A DNA stretch of 64,000 bases from Mytilus californianus (Eukaryota; Mollusca; Bivalvia; Mytilida; Mytilidae), in NCBI RefSeq assembly GCF_021869535.1, contig NW_026262701.1:42845278-42909277 (forward strand). The letters run 5' to 3'. The position numbers and the translations under genes are program-made. A model generated the notes under the pieces. That model ran no database searches. It saw only the letters and a list, made by a program, of their open reading frames with translations, and was not told where the DNA came from. Below are positions 1 through 12,296 of the stretch, one piece after another (position 1 is the stretch's first letter; every line of letters begins with the position of its first letter).

Positions 1-401
1 AATTTATCGTTTGATCTTAAATTCGTTAATGTGATCTCACCCTTTGACTTCTTGGACTTCTTTTTAGGCTTTTCTTCTAACTTTGACATCCCATCTACTT
101 CCGCTTCTAACTCTTTAATCCGCTTGTTGAGCTGATCCCTCTTGTGTCGTTGTTTCTTTTCTTCTAGCAACTTAATTCTCAACTCCAGATCTTCATCAGA
201 CTCATGTTGCTTTAACTCATCACTCTCTTTGCTCTTTGTTTTATGTGGTGTAGTGTAAATTAAATCAGCGGCCTCATTCAATTTGTTCGACTCATCATCC
301 GACATAAGGTCGAGTATATCGTCTTCCTCTGCATGAAGTTGCAACTCATCCCGATCCGAATTACTATCGGCCATTTTCTGAAATATATACTGAAATGCCA
401 T
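1..401 (-). CDS. Partial acidic/basic coiled-coil protein, C-terminus outside window
   Basis: A reading frame on the - strand stays open from an ATG at 401 to the left edge (133 codons), with a second in-frame ATG at 374. The first third is acidic (runs such as HAEEDDILDLMSDDE). The middle is a Glu/Lys/Leu-rich predicted coiled coil (about residues 75-110), and the end is a Lys-rich basic stretch (EKPKKKSKKSKGE) followed by ITLTNLR. The frame is open upstream of 401 to a stop at 495-497. An ATG at 480-478 in another frame begins MDRPKKK and would join this frame if the T7 run at 459-465 (A7 on the coding strand) were one base shorter. I do not recognise a host gene. The charge pattern resembles ORF1/Gag-like proteins of DIRS-type or other retroelements in molluscs, which is inference only. 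Tandem repeats lie just upstream at 553-725. Confidence 0.5.
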   Translation of the reverse strand, partial: MAFQYIFQKMADSNSDRDELQLHAEEDDILDLMSDDESNKLNEAADLIYTTPHKTKSKESDELKQHESDEDLELRIKLLEEKKQRHKRDQLNKRIKELEAEVDGMSKLEEKPKKKSKKSKGEITLTNLRSNDK

Positions 402-552
402 GTCATCTATACCAGAAGATCCAAAATTATTATTTTTTTTATAATCTACTGTCGCGACTTTTTTTCTTAGGACGATCCATAATTTACGGAAATATTAGAT
501 AAAAGTAACAAAAAACTGTATAAATCTAAACGACGACGACAAGCGTTGATAG

Positions 553-725
553 AAAATGAAAAAACGACGAAATGCTCAAATTAAATAAAGAATATCGACA
601 ATTCGCTATAAACTATAGGTGTTTCTGAAAAAATGAGCAAACGACAAAATGCTCAAATTGAATAAAGAATATCGGCGATTCGCTATAAAGTAAAAAGTTT
701 TGAAAAATGAACAAACGACGAAAAA
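553..725. repeat. Direct repeat, about 77-bp unit, 2.2 copies
   Basis: A unit containing aaatgctcaaatt and, further on, aattcgctataaa occurs at about 558-612 and again at about 634-688, with a third partial start at 709. The two full copies differ at only a few bases. The array sits just upstream of the coiled-coil frame on the - strand, so it could be that element's 5' leader. Confidence 0.75.
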
Positions 726-2019
726 CAATGTTCATTAACAAATTAACTACGCTTAAAGAGGTTCCAACGACAAACTAAGACATATTTAAACATAAAAAAT
801 TTAAATTATTAAAATGTTGACTACCTGTTTTCTGGTGTTTCTGAAAAGTGATAATTAGTGGTGAGTTCTACTTTTAAACTGAAATTTTAATCCAATATAA
901 ATTACTGTACTGCGTGACAAACGTGTTTAAATTAAATTAGAAGGCAGTTCAAACTAAACCTTGACCAGAGATGTGTTCACCCTTAAATGAAGTGAAACCA
1001 ATTGTTCAATTACCAATTCACTAAATTATTTTTCTGATTCTTCAATAACTATTCATTTTTATTCAAAAATTTACATTTTATTAATCGAGACTCTTTTCTT
1101 ATGACCCTCCCCTTTTAATGTCGATAAATGGACTTAAAATAGGTACAAAAAAGAACAAACAACAAAAATAAGAATAGAAAAAGAACTCTATACTATCGAT
1201 ATATAACTACCACTAGGGGGTGTTTTACGACCTTATCTACCAATGAGGGTCTCGCACGGTCGGATTCAAGATATAAGATAACAAAAACAAGCAAATAACT
1301 AATATAATCAAAGAATACTCGCAGCAGGGTCAAAGTACTTGACCAGCTATAACGGAAGCCTGCCATCCTACACTAGAATATACGACTTTTAGTACTGACA
1401 GCGGCGTCATGGAATAGACGATTTTGGATTGACGAAATCATCTAAACCACAAGACTCAATGAATGGACAACCAACCTTTCTAAATATCTCCAGAAAGGGA
1501 AGATTTCAAGCACAACTCCTATCGTTTTGTTTGTATAGGTAATGTACCAATAAAACACTGGGCGTAAAATTTTTTGTGCTTATTCTTTAAATAAAATAAT
1601 GTGTAAAAATGATTTTTTGGCGGACAAGTAGATGTACAGGAGATTACTTGAAATTAATGCTTAACTAGTAAAATAAGAAAATGATCAGAATTTCTAAGTT
1701 TTTTAAGAAAAAAGCATTATTTTGTTATTCAATATTTTTGGGTTATATATAGATGTTGCTTAATTTACTGCATAGCCTAGGAAAAAGCATTTGATTTAAT
1801 TTCAAAACCACAAAAAGGATTTTATTTTCCTTAACCATGACATTAAAAAGTACAATGGAAATAGTATTTATATACGTGACGGTACGGTCAAGAAATTATT
1901 ATATATATAAACAACTATTTAACGAGGGATTTAGAGACAAAAAAACTTCCGTACTCTTTACTGAATACGAATTTCAGGTTCAAGATAGATACTTTAGACT
2001 GTAGTTTCAATATATAAAA
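726..2019. other. No recognisable feature
   Basis: AT-rich sequence without a long reading frame, terminal repeat or known repeat that I can identify. Confidence 0.5.
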
Positions 2020-2405
2020 GGAGATGTGGGATATATTTCAATGATATTGACTGATTTTTTGCTTAACATCCAGTGGCAAATATTCCAAGCATGTTCAGGA
2101 AGAGAACAAATAAGCCTGCAAGGTAGTGGTTGCCCGAAATGAAGGTTGGAAAATTTGGACTGCCAATGGAAAATGAGGGTATGTGGCATAGGGTCTTGCA
2201 TCAGGCCACCTTTAGACACATCTGATAGTTGAAGCAATGGTTTTTTAACATGCAGAGAGCGAAGCACTCTATTTACACGAAGCTTCAGATTTAATGTCCC
2301 TATTCTGACCGGACGTGCCTGCGTATATATACATCCCGCAGAGCCAAACGGACGCCTTACTTTATCAAGGGTTCGGCTACTGGAACGGGTCAAGTCCAAG
2401 GGATA
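2020..2405 (-). mobile_element. Dispersed SINE-like element (- strand)
   Basis: This block is more GC-rich than its surroundings. Read on the - strand it ends with a tail (gaatatttgccactggatg then ttaagcaa) that I recall as common to many bivalve short elements. The same tail occurs at 25760-25850, 11345-11395, 50610-50640 and 60810-60860. The 130-codon frame on the - strand (2007-2399) covers the block and has no protein-family features, so I treat it as a by-product of the repeat rather than a gene. Confidence 0.6.
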
Positions 2406-3149
2406 AACATATTTCTATACTTCAGTCAACTCTTGGAATGCTTCTTCAATGATACATCAACTCAATGAATGAAATAAATTTAAAGATTTGTAGAATGTAG
2501 CATGCAGTCTAACACATCTCTTCATTACTGTTCATCATTATCGACATTAATTTTAATGAAAAATCTCATCAAAGATACAGGAATACACACACTGGCTTTA
2601 TCATTTTGTTCCTCATGCAAATCTATGGGAAAAAGTAAATGCTTAGTAGCTAAATCAAATGTGTGAAAAATATGCTAAGCTAGCGACTTTTTATCACTCT
2701 ATCGAATCAGACTATTTAATATGTATATTATAAATGACAACCTGGATTCTTTCTGGTGTTAACTTGTCGGTTGTGCTGCTCCTGATACCGTTATAATGTA
2801 ACTCATAGTAAATGTTTCCTCAACAAATGTACAACGCAATGTAATGTACAATAATATGTTTTTCTGCATATCTTTGTTCTGCTTAGGTGATACCAGAATA
2901 AAATGATATATATGTGTTTATATCCTGGGTATATCCTTTGAACTGTAATAGAGTATATGCACCAATAAAATTGTCATCAAGAAAATAGAATTTAAACTAA
3001 AGAGCACTTATATATTTATATCCATACACTGCCTACATTTTACATATGCAGTACTTTCAAAAACAAACTGACGATGAATATACTATATCTGAATTATTCG
3101 AAAAAGTGAAACACAAAATTTATATATTAAATAAACTACACATAAACAG
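2406..3149. other. No recognisable feature
   Basis: AT-rich intergenic sequence; nothing supported. Confidence 0.5.
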
Positions 3150-3475
3150 GTTGAGCTCACAAACATGTTTAACCCCGCCACATTCTTTATGTATCTGTCC
3201 CAAGTCAGGAGCAAGTAGTTAAGTGGTTGTCGTTTGTTCATGTCCGTCATATTTGTTTTTCGTTAATTGTTTTGTTATAAATTAGGTCGTTAGTTTTCTC
3301 AAATGAGATTATTATTTTTCATGTCGGTGCCTTTTATAGCCGACCATACGGTATGGGTTTTTCTCATTGTTGAAGGCCGTACGGTTGCTATAATTGCTTA
3401 CATCCACTTTATTTGAACTTTGGTGGTTTTCTCATTGGTAATCATACCATATCTCATTATTTTTATATAAGTTAA
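3150..3475 (+). mobile_element. PLE 3'-UTR repeat fragment (+)
   Basis: Contains, in order, aacatgtttaaccccgccac, ccaagtcaggagc, the ggccgtacggt-like block and ctcattggtaatcatacc. These are the landmarks of the dispersed repeat that follows the PLE reverse-transcriptase ORF at 11390-12296 and 45440-46290. No RT sequence is attached here. Confidence 0.75.
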
Positions 3476-4085
3476 AATATAAAGTATACAATGCAATCTA
3501 CTATCGATCTTTTAATGATAAATGTGTATTTGCATAATAGAATTGTTTCCCTTAGAACACAGTGTCTCAATGAATCGAATTGGTGTTCATCGTGGAAATT
3601 TTACCTTATAAATGCCAAACGAATACAGCATACATTTGGAACTCCATGGCGATATGTGACCGTCTGCAGCCAGCGTTCAAGTAGTGCTTATTTTCTATTC
3701 TATGTATTTCAAATCCCAGAGAAAGGTCTCAGTGAACGGAAAATATTTATTTGTTGTAATCCTTTTTGAAATGTCAATATTTTTTTTTCTATTTTGAGTG
3801 TTTTTGCTATTTTGCATCGAATTCCCGTGTTTTGATTATCCCCTTCGTATCTTCTACCTATTTTGAATGTATATTGAAACAAAAATATCGAACTCTCTTT
3901 CTTTTTTTAAATTGTTAAGCTTGCTTGAAGTCGTTAATCTTGATTGGAAATATTGTACAAAGTACATGTACAACCATCCTTTCTTTTTATTTCGTATTCA
4001 AAGTAACTCGGTTCAACCCTAATCAACCAAATTAAATTCTCAAATAAACTTTGTCAAATTCAGTGCAGTCTCTCTTCAATGCTGT
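3476..4085. other. No supported gene
   Basis: A 92-codon + strand frame (3491-3769) exists but shows no motif, and its composition is like non-coding flanks. Otherwise AT-rich. Confidence 0.45.
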
Positions 4086-4673
4086 CATTCGGTATATCGA
4101 GAAAAATGATCGTAAAAGAATAAGAAACGGTGGTCAAGCATTGCCATCGGATCGTGAAAGATCTGGTATCAGATCGTGAATGCAATTTGATACAATTCAA
4201 CTGCAACATGTCTAAAAATATCCGTTCTAACAATAAAGGCGTAAAAATTCAGAAAAAAAAATAAATATGTCTGTCAAAGTGGTTCAACTTCCTTAATATT
4301 ACTGTGCAATAATAAAAAGAAAAAAAAAACCAGTACTGTTTAAGAAAACATAAAAGGCGAAACATAACATTATGCGAATCATTAAAGAAAAAACACAATT
4401 TGGATCTAAAATGGTAACTTTCCAATAAATCATGATGTATTTGAAACTAAATCATTCTTTTTTTGTCAGATAGTACAGTAAAAAAAAAGTGATGTTATCC
4501 CTGAAATGTTTTAGATTATTTTCAAAAAGAAGTATTCTGTTGATTTTTCATCAAAAGTGATCGTGACAGATAAGGCAGAGAGGTACAATGTAGGCTGAAC
4601 TATACATGCTTACGACTCTGATAGATAGTTGTCTCATTGGCGATCGCGATCATTTTTCTCGATATACCGAATG
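4086..4673. repeat. Foldback/MITE-like unit with 27-bp perfect inverted repeats
   Basis: The 27 bases at 4086-4112 (containing cggtatatcgagaaaaatga) recur as an exact reverse complement at 4647-4673. The 588-bp unit has no coding capacity. Inside, 4125-4195 carries ggatcgtgaaagatct, and a related block lies inverted at about 7650-7725. This fits a non-autonomous DNA element; no flanking target duplication was confirmed. Confidence 0.6.
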
Positions 4674-4794
4674 GCAACCGTGCTCTTACATTAGTCTTTT
4701 TAAGTTTTACTTTTACCGTACCACTTTTCTTAATTTTTACATTTATTGTCAGAAAATTCAATTTCTTTTAACATCGCTTTACTTAAATTGATTA

Positions 4795-4980
4795 CAGCGT
4801 GTATATCTGTTTAATCCACAATGTTCTACATAAGGAAATGCCTGTACCAAGTCAGGAATATGACAGTTGTTTTCCATTCGTTTGATGTGTTTAAGCTTTT
4901 GATTTTGACATTTGATAAAGGACTTTCCGTTTTGAATTTTCCTTGGAGTTCGGTATTTTTGTTAATTTACTTTTTATCTG
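4795..4980 (-). repeat. Dispersed bivalve repeat, copy 1
   Basis: The reverse complement of this block matches 28440-28630 (shared landmarks: accgaactccaaggaaaa, gtcatattcct). A more diverged copy lies at 42740-42856. Its class is unknown. Confidence 0.6.
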
Positions 4981-6279
4981 AATAGGAATGTAATTGTTCT
5001 AGTGTAATCGACAATCAACTCATTTCCAACAAAACATATAAAAAAAACCTAAATTAAAAATAATACTTGAGTCTTGTTCATTACTTAAAAAAAAAAAACA
5101 TATTTATTTGTATATATTAACACAAGATCTGTTTTCACTTAACCGGCAAACATACCTAAGAATCTAAGGCAATACGGAAACAAGGAGCCTAATTTGTCGA
5201 AAAATAAATATTTTTGTTTATCTATAATGTTAAATGCATGTGCAAATGTGCGAAGTGAGATGGGGTCTGGGGGTCTTCACTTGAACTACATTGAGTGAGT
5301 ACGCTTTGAAATACGTTGGAGGTGAACATTTCACTTTCGTATCTCGAGTGTGTTGGATCGATTTCCTAGCTTTGTCTGTAAATTTACCGATTGTGTTCTG
5401 TTCCCGATCGTAGAAAGTCTGGATTCGCTCGTCTGGTGAAGCATGCATAACAGAAGATGCTTATCTTGCGGACACATCCGGTCTCGTTGAGTTTGAGATA
5501 ATAAATTGCTATTAAGTTTGTTTTTCTCATGGTATGTATCTTTGAAAAAAACTTAATCAAAACGAATAGTCAATTTCTTTACGCTAAGTACACAGTCCTG
5601 GTAATAACATGTACACTGTCTAACTCTAAGTCAATATCATAAGTTCGGATGGCGTGATCCTGCGAACTGTTAACACATTTTGTTCAGCTCGAACCTTAAA
5701 AACTTTAGTTCGGCGTATCTTATACAATAAAGGCACGACTATCATTCATTGTTTCCACAGTCGCTGTGTAGACACTGTTACGTAAACCAGGAATTATTTC
5801 GGGGTTTGTCTTGTTTTTACAAATATACAAAATTTCTTCTATGAAATTGCACTTACATTTTGACGGTCGTTTCGAATATGTCAGCCAACTGATAATTTTT
5901 GACACCGGGAATCAATTCAAAATAGCATGCAATACCTGTGTTTCAATCTTTGTTTAAATCATATTAACATAAAAAGATGATTCTCACATTTTGTAATCTC
6001 TTTTCAATCTCACATTTTACCGCAAATTGGACACCGTTAATCAATTAAGAATATCATAATACACCTAATTTAATTCGGTCAAGTCCTTGAACAGAAATAG
6101 TTTTTTTTCAAATTTGTGGTTATTTTTTTAATTAATAACTTGTCTATCGATAATTTGACACTGGTTGTGCATCAATCTTGAATTCTATACTATACCTTAT
6201 TATTAACCAGGTTTAGTGCATTATGTATGGAAATGCCCCTTTATTAATAAAAGCAAAACTAAGCCATTACAGACTAACA
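4981..6279. other. No recognisable feature
   Basis: AT-rich. A 72-codon - strand frame (5230-5448) has no recognised motif. Loosely similar phrases around 5905-5930 and 6020-6050 (gacaccg..aatcaatt) suggest an old degenerate duplication. Confidence 0.4.
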
Positions 6280-6400
6280 GGGCATTAAGTCAGGGCCATC
6301 ATGAATAAACAGGGCCATAATGAAAAAAACAGAGCCCTTGTGAAAAAACGGCCATTATGGAAAAAACAGGGCCATTATAATTAATCGGGGGCTATTACGG
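6280..6400. repeat. Short degenerate tandem array (about 22-25 bp)
   Basis: Four to five imprecise copies of a cagggccattatgaaaaaa-type motif lie in tandem. Confidence 0.6.
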
Positions 6401-6764
6401 ATTTTCAGTTGTTATCAATTCAAATACATTTCTACGGAAAAGAAACATCAAGAAATTGAAAGTTCCCAAGAATCATGACTTATCTTATTTAACCTAGTTG
6501 CCAAATTATAGTTCCAGAATACATTCCATGATGTATATCAATTTATTCAATTTTAAGTTTTAAAATCAAGAATGAAATTTTGTATTTTGTATGCCATAAA
6601 TTGCTTTGAATAGGACAACAATAAAACTATATTTACTTTAAAATTTACATGTAAGTCCATCACATCACTTTAAAAATTTCCTTTTATTATTGCATTTGGT
6701 ATTATTATATATATATACAATTTCTCCCAAAAAACAAAAAGTGTTAAGAAATGGGTGTTTTCAA

Positions 6765-6905
6765 ATTGACCCTGTTATTTGTCCTCAGTCAGTAATAATG
6801 ACCTCGGAGGCTGTAATGTCCCTCGGCGTTGCATCGTGCCACGACAAGCATCTTCGACCATTATAACAGACCTTGGACATATAACAGGGTCATTATGAAA
6901 ACACC
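6765..6905. repeat. Short inverted-repeat unit
   Basis: attgaccctgttat near 6768 is mirrored by ataacagggtcatta near 6882. The GC-rich core is unlike the flanks, and the ends share the gggtcattat theme with the array at 6280-6400. A small MITE-like element is possible. Confidence 0.45.
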
Positions 6906-8604
6906 AATTAATTAACGCTGTCGTATAAATTGTTGTTGAAATCCCAACACATAAAGATGAAAATCATAGTTTGTTGATTTTTTAATAAAAATTAAGTTTT
7001 TATCACATCTTCTAATTTTCACATGCCGCAAATTTGAAGTCCCCGGATTCTATGGTCATTTTTCATTGAAAAAATAGCTCAAAAAGATATTTCTCAATTT
7101 TTTTTGAGTTTTTTAACCAAAAGGAATGAACCATCATAGCCTACAAATGTAACCGGTTTATTCCTAAACAAAAGTGAACCGAAAGAAGCATGGCAGTTCA
7201 GTCTTTTGTTCAAATAATTACATAATATTTTTTCATATCATTACAAAACGATTTCAACTTTTTCAATGATTTGTGCAATGACATATATGCGACATCGAAT
7301 CTTTCACAAAAAACTGATACCTGATATTTCACGGGCATAAATATCAAAATTATATAAATATTTCTACTTAGCACCACTTGCTGATTAAGCTACTACAAAA
7401 AAATGTTGAGAGCCATTTGAAAGTTTAATATAAAACGACAATTCAGAGAATAGTAATTCAGTCATTCATATCATAAAAAAAATCACGTTTGTTTATATTT
7501 TTTATGTCATTGCAATGTTGAAGCGCAATCTGTCTTTTATAGTTTTTTAATAGCGGTGATCCATTTTGACAGACAATTTAAATTTTTTGAATATTTGTCC
7601 TTATAATTTAATAAAATAGATTTTCTTTTGACCTTGTATGTGTGTTCTCGATACGATTTCTTTCACGATCTCTAACAAGATCTTTCACGATCCTGTCGCT
7701 ATACTTGACCACCGTTACTTATTATTTTAGTTTATATAATTGTTGATGTGCACAGATGTAGTAGTGCTAACATGTATCAAAGAAATCTGTCCATACCGAC
7801 GATTGGTGACAGTTTGTTTATGTATTGAGATGCGAGCGTTTCCTTAATATAAACATTGCAGACCTTAGTTTGAGACTTTGCGGTAGAGACCATCAATACA
7901 AACGGTAAAAAACTGCTATAGTTTATATTCTAGACACAAAATCACATCTGGCACTTCACAAATCTAAAGCAAGGTAAAGCGATTTTATTTATATAGCTCC
8001 TTATTAAATATTTACAAGAAACATCGTAGGTATATGCAATATAATACATTGTATTATCTAAACGATACAGGAAGTTTTGTCAATTATATTATCTTGTTAT
8101 GAAATAGTTGACCATTTCTTTATAGTTTTAACTAGCCCCCTAAATAAAAAAAATCTTAAATACAAAAAAAACTATAACAACAGATTGGTGATACTTGAAA
8201 ACCCATCTCTAAACATAAAACATCTCTCATTACATCGATTGAATATTTATATATCTATCTAATTTAAAGTGATTCATGACAAGTTTGCCGTACTGAATAT
8301 GTCAGAAGCGTCAGTCTGGAAAATATTTTATCACAAAAATTGTTAAAAGCCAAAGATGTACAAAAATGTATAGATTTATGTATTTAGTGATCAATTTCAC
8401 ACAAAGTGTGTTATATTGAACATCAATATCCGGCTGATATTTCCCGGAGAAAATTGCGTTCATTTTATTTTAAACGTATCACATGTAACAGGGTATGGCA
8501 TTTATCAAAATATTTGGAATGGATAAAATTTGGTGCTGACGTACAGATTACTGGACTGACGATATCCGTAGAAACTAAAATACTACACACTAGCAGAAAC
8601 ATAC
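6906..8604. other. No supported gene; one repeat trace
   Basis: Mostly AT-rich. About 7650-7725 is an inverted relative of 4125-4195 (tttcacgatc, acttgaccaccg). The 8440-8500 block is more complex sequence, but I could not assign it. Confidence 0.4.
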
Positions 8605-9530
8605 AGAATATAAGAATGAGGAGATGTTTTATGATTGTCAACGAGACAACTATTGCCAGGGTTAAAATGAAGTGGCAGTAACAGTTACAGCACAACATAA
8701 GAACAAATTGTAAAAGGTAGCTGTAATTGGCTAAACACAAAAGATCGGTACGATGCACAAAATCAACTAACATGAAAGCTAGTTCAAAGCCAATTACAAC
8801 TAATGAATAAACCATTTTCTCCAAGACTAAACTATCAATCGGTACGTATCCAACAGGATTAGTGTTAAGACGTCATAAACAGTCTGAGTAACACATGACC
8901 TCGCGCAATGGCAAAGTATAAGAAAACATTATCGACAGGATGTAGTTCTCATAACTTCCATGTATCATATATAGCAATATATATTTAGTTATGTTTTAAT
9001 TTTTCAAAAACAAAATCAATGTAAGTACTGCCAAAAAACAATATTTAAAGCTTTAACTACTGTGTTAAATTGATAACCTTTAGAAATAAGTTTAGTCAAT
9101 GGATCAATTAGTTCATATGGATCGTATCTAAATTTACGGGCTCTAAAAGCACAATTACCATACAGATTAGGATGTGATATCGCGTTTTTTAATAAAAATT
9201 CTACTCTCCTAACTTTCTAACCAATTTTTTGTATCTGTATAGGAAAGAATTTGGGAAATATTTTAATTTATTTGTGGTAACGAAATCCCTTACTTAATGA
9301 TTTACCAGTTATACATAAATTACGTTCATTGAAATCTAAAACGCGACTACAGACACGGGCATAGCGAACAAGTTGTGAAGTATTCACACCGTAAGAAAAA
9401 TGCACTTCGTACTGTTTTGAATTACCTTAATAAACTCTTTTAGAATTTATGCCTCCAAAAATTTATATATTTTGGTTCCAAAACGTTTGTCTCCAGTCCC
9501 GAGTCTAACCGAATAAGGTTTCTTGCGTGA
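8605..9530 (-). pseudogene. PLE reverse transcriptase C-terminus plus 3' UTR (- strand), decayed
   Basis: Read on the - strand, about 9380-9290 encodes SYGVNTSQLVRYARV and then a DFNERNLCITGKS-like segment. It is colinear with the C-terminal part of the RT copy at 31660-33417 (SYGVYISQLVRYARV). Frame is lost towards the end. Below about 8990 follows the 3'-UTR repeat, with landmarks down to gattgtcaacgagacaac near 8634. This is a 5'-truncated insertion, as expected from incomplete reverse transcription. Confidence 0.75.
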
Positions 9531-10957
9531 GCTGAATATTGGAAATCAGTAAAAACGCCTTGTTTTGTAGGAAAAGTATAATACATTATGTATACACTTT
9601 ATATTCAAAGGCAACATGTAGATAAAGAAGACAAAAAGTTCGGAAGCTACGCACGGGCATTTGTTGCAACATACTATAAAATTAATGAACAGAATAACAA
9701 ATCAATTCATTTATTAATTTGCACGGCACACAAAGATTGCAAAAGGTTGCTGATTTTGTTTCCTATTCTGTCGAAGGAATCATTTCTTAGTTTGGGTAAC
9801 AAAGATTCAAACACGTAAAAACGAGCATTCAAAAAAGACGTTTAGTTCGGTCTCCGGCCAACTGGCTGAATGCGAGGTATTATACGTGGAGGTATGGTAA
9901 TCCGAAGCTTGTTTAATCAAATTTGCAGAACCTTAGTTACTTAATATATAGGTACTTTAGAAAGTAGTATATAGCTATAACATCTATATCGTTTGTTTAG
10001 ATGTCTTGTGTCTTCATATTTTCGTCTTGTATTTGTCCGCTGGACTTAATCCGAGTCCTATTGTTCTATATCTAATTATATTAATGTGCATCCAAGTTTT
10101 ATGATTGAGTAATTGCATATCAGGACAACATGCAGATGACATATGCTTAATAATTGACTCTTACATGTACGGTGCATAAATGTTTAAAAGATTCTTTTAG
10201 AGATTGTGAAAAATTACTTAACTCGGATTTGGAACCTTAAATTTCCAATAGAAAAGTGAAGGTAATATGGAATTCAAAAAGATCAAAGACAAGACACTGT
10301 CATATCTGCTTCCCATTAGTTGGAAACTAATTTCATTATTTGTTTGAGTTTCAGTCTGTTATATTAAAAACAAAAAATCCGAAAGAAGCCTAGTTCAGCA
10401 TAATTATTTCCGAATATTACATGGTTCAATGTTTAATATAAATTTCTATACATGTAGTTGTTTCTCAATTCTACGGCTTCAACTTAGTTCTAAGAACCTC
10501 CACCCATGTTTTGATAATATTCTTAAGGCTAGACTTCCATCCATGATACAGGGATTTATGTTGAGTTTTTGAGATAAGTTTCTTAGTTACTATTAGTAAC
10601 AAGAAAGGCTTTTCTAGGTAATTCGAGCGTGACGTCATTTTTACATTTCGGTGATTCACATTAATATTATATCTTATTTTCGTTAGGTTTTTTTTTTGTA
10701 ATCTATCTTTTTTAATTGTTAATTGTAATACATGGTATTTGTAGCATAATAATCAATTAATTTGTTGCATATTTAGCATACCCATATATTCATGATTACT
10801 TAAGCAAGACATTTCTATGTGTCAACACTTGTGTATCTCTAGTTACATGAAATAACGGTTTTGCAATTTGTATAGATTAATATCTAAGTAGTCCTGATTT
10901 GATCTTGATTTACGTTTTCATTCACAAGTATTAAAGCAGAATGACACTTTGAATCTA
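9531..10957. other. No recognisable feature
   Basis: AT-rich. Frames at 9588-9818 (+) and 10471-10659 (-) show no motif. Confidence 0.45.
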
Positions 10958-11176
10958 GAGGCCCCTCATTGGGGTGTCCAAGTAATCACATAATCACAAA
11001 GGTTTTGCCAATATAATCACATAATCATTAAATTATTTTTTTAAACTAGATAATCAAATAATAAAAAAATACAGTTCTAGATAACCAAATAATCATGAAA
11101 TATTTGGGATGGTAATCAAATAATCACTATAAAAACGACCAAGTAATCACATAATCAAAAACCCTATGAGGAGGCT
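10958..11176. mobile_element. Short MITE-like element made of ataatcacataatca repeats
   Basis: The ends are imperfect inverted repeats (gaggcccctcattgggg at the left, ccctatgaggaggctc at the right). The interior is almost entirely variations of taatcacataatca or aaataatca. No coding capacity. Confidence 0.55.
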
Positions 11177-11389
11177 CAATCTATGTTGCAAAGTATTTCT
11201 CTTCACGATTTATAGAGTCAACTCCAAAAATTTCCAAGCATAACCAAAACGCTATTTTTTCGACTTGGAAACACAATCATCACATAGAATTGTTAAGTCA
11301 ACTTATATTTCTAACGCTGCCAATAGTAATATTATTTTTTTTCTAAATGTCTTGAATATGCATTAAATATTTGCCACTGGCCGTTATGT

Positions 11390-12296
11390 ACACCATTAAA
11401 TATTGTTTTTATTGGTACTAATATTGATTTTGTTATCAGTAAATTAAAAGCAAACTAAATATTATTGTTATATACATATACACATTCATGGATCTACAAT
11501 CTGTCGATACCTGTATCTTGGCATTGCACAACGTCATGTTTTTCTCTGACTGTTTATGACGTCTTTACACTAAATTCATTGGATGTTGGATGTGTACGGA
11601 TTGATAATTAAGTCTTAGATGCATGATTTGTTTTATTAGTTGTTAGTGGCTTTGAACTAGCTGCCAGTAACTGCGAGTACTCTCAGATCTGTACTTGGTA
11701 CATTCTGTATGTATGTTCCTGTCCCAAGTCAGGAGCCTGTAATTCAGTGGTTGTCGTTTGTTTATGTGTTACATATTTGTTTTTCGTTCATTTTCTGTAC
11801 ATAAATTAGGCCGTTAGTTTTCTCGTTTGAATTGTTTTACATTGTCATTTTGGGGCCTTTTATAGCTGACTGTGCGGTATGGGCTTTGCTCATTGTTGAA
11901 GGCCGTACGGTGACCTATAGTTGTTAATTTCTGTGTCATTTGGTCTCTTTTGTAGAGTTGTCTCATTGGCAATCATACCACATCTTCTTTTTTATATTTC
12001 GTGTCTTTTTGTTGTTTGGATATACAAGTACCCGGCCACGTCCACTTGTATTTGTAGTATTTGTATTTTTATCCATCCGATGAGTTAAGCCTTTTTCAAC
12101 TGATTTTTATAGTTCGTTCTTATGTTGTACTGTTACACCACTGTCCCAGGTTAGGGGAGGGTTGGGATCCCGCTAACATGTTTAACCCCGCCACATTCTG
12201 TATGTATGTGCCTGTCCCAAGTCAAGAGCCTGTAATTTTGGTCTCTTGTGGAGAGTTGTCTCATTGGCAATCATATCACATCTCCTTTTTTATATG
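11390..12296 (+). mobile_element. PLE 3' end: last RT codons plus 3' UTR with internal duplication
   Basis: At 11400-11458 the + strand encodes IGTNIDFVISKLKAN and a stop, identical in register to the end of the RT copy at 33417. It runs directly into the 3' UTR (tctgtcgatacctgta, gccagtaactgcgagtactc). A roughly 300-bp segment, from ggtacattctgtatgtatg to the tcattggcaatcatacc terminus (about 11697-11997), is present. The normal downstream order then resumes and reaches a second, internally deleted terminus ending at about 12296. The copy is therefore rearranged. A SINE-tail remnant (atatttgccactggc) abuts it at 11345-11395. Confidence 0.8.

Noticed and set aside
2007..2399. 130-codon - strand frame as a gene
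   Set aside because: It is coextensive with a dispersed SINE-like repeat and ends in the shared tail.
8406..8824. Two overlapping frames (91 and 119 codons)
   Set aside because: They overlap on opposite strands, and the right part is PLE 3' UTR; no motif.
10958..11176. CRISPR-like array (regular taatcacataatca words)
   Set aside because: Spacing is irregular, there are no distinct spacers, and the DNA is eukaryotic.
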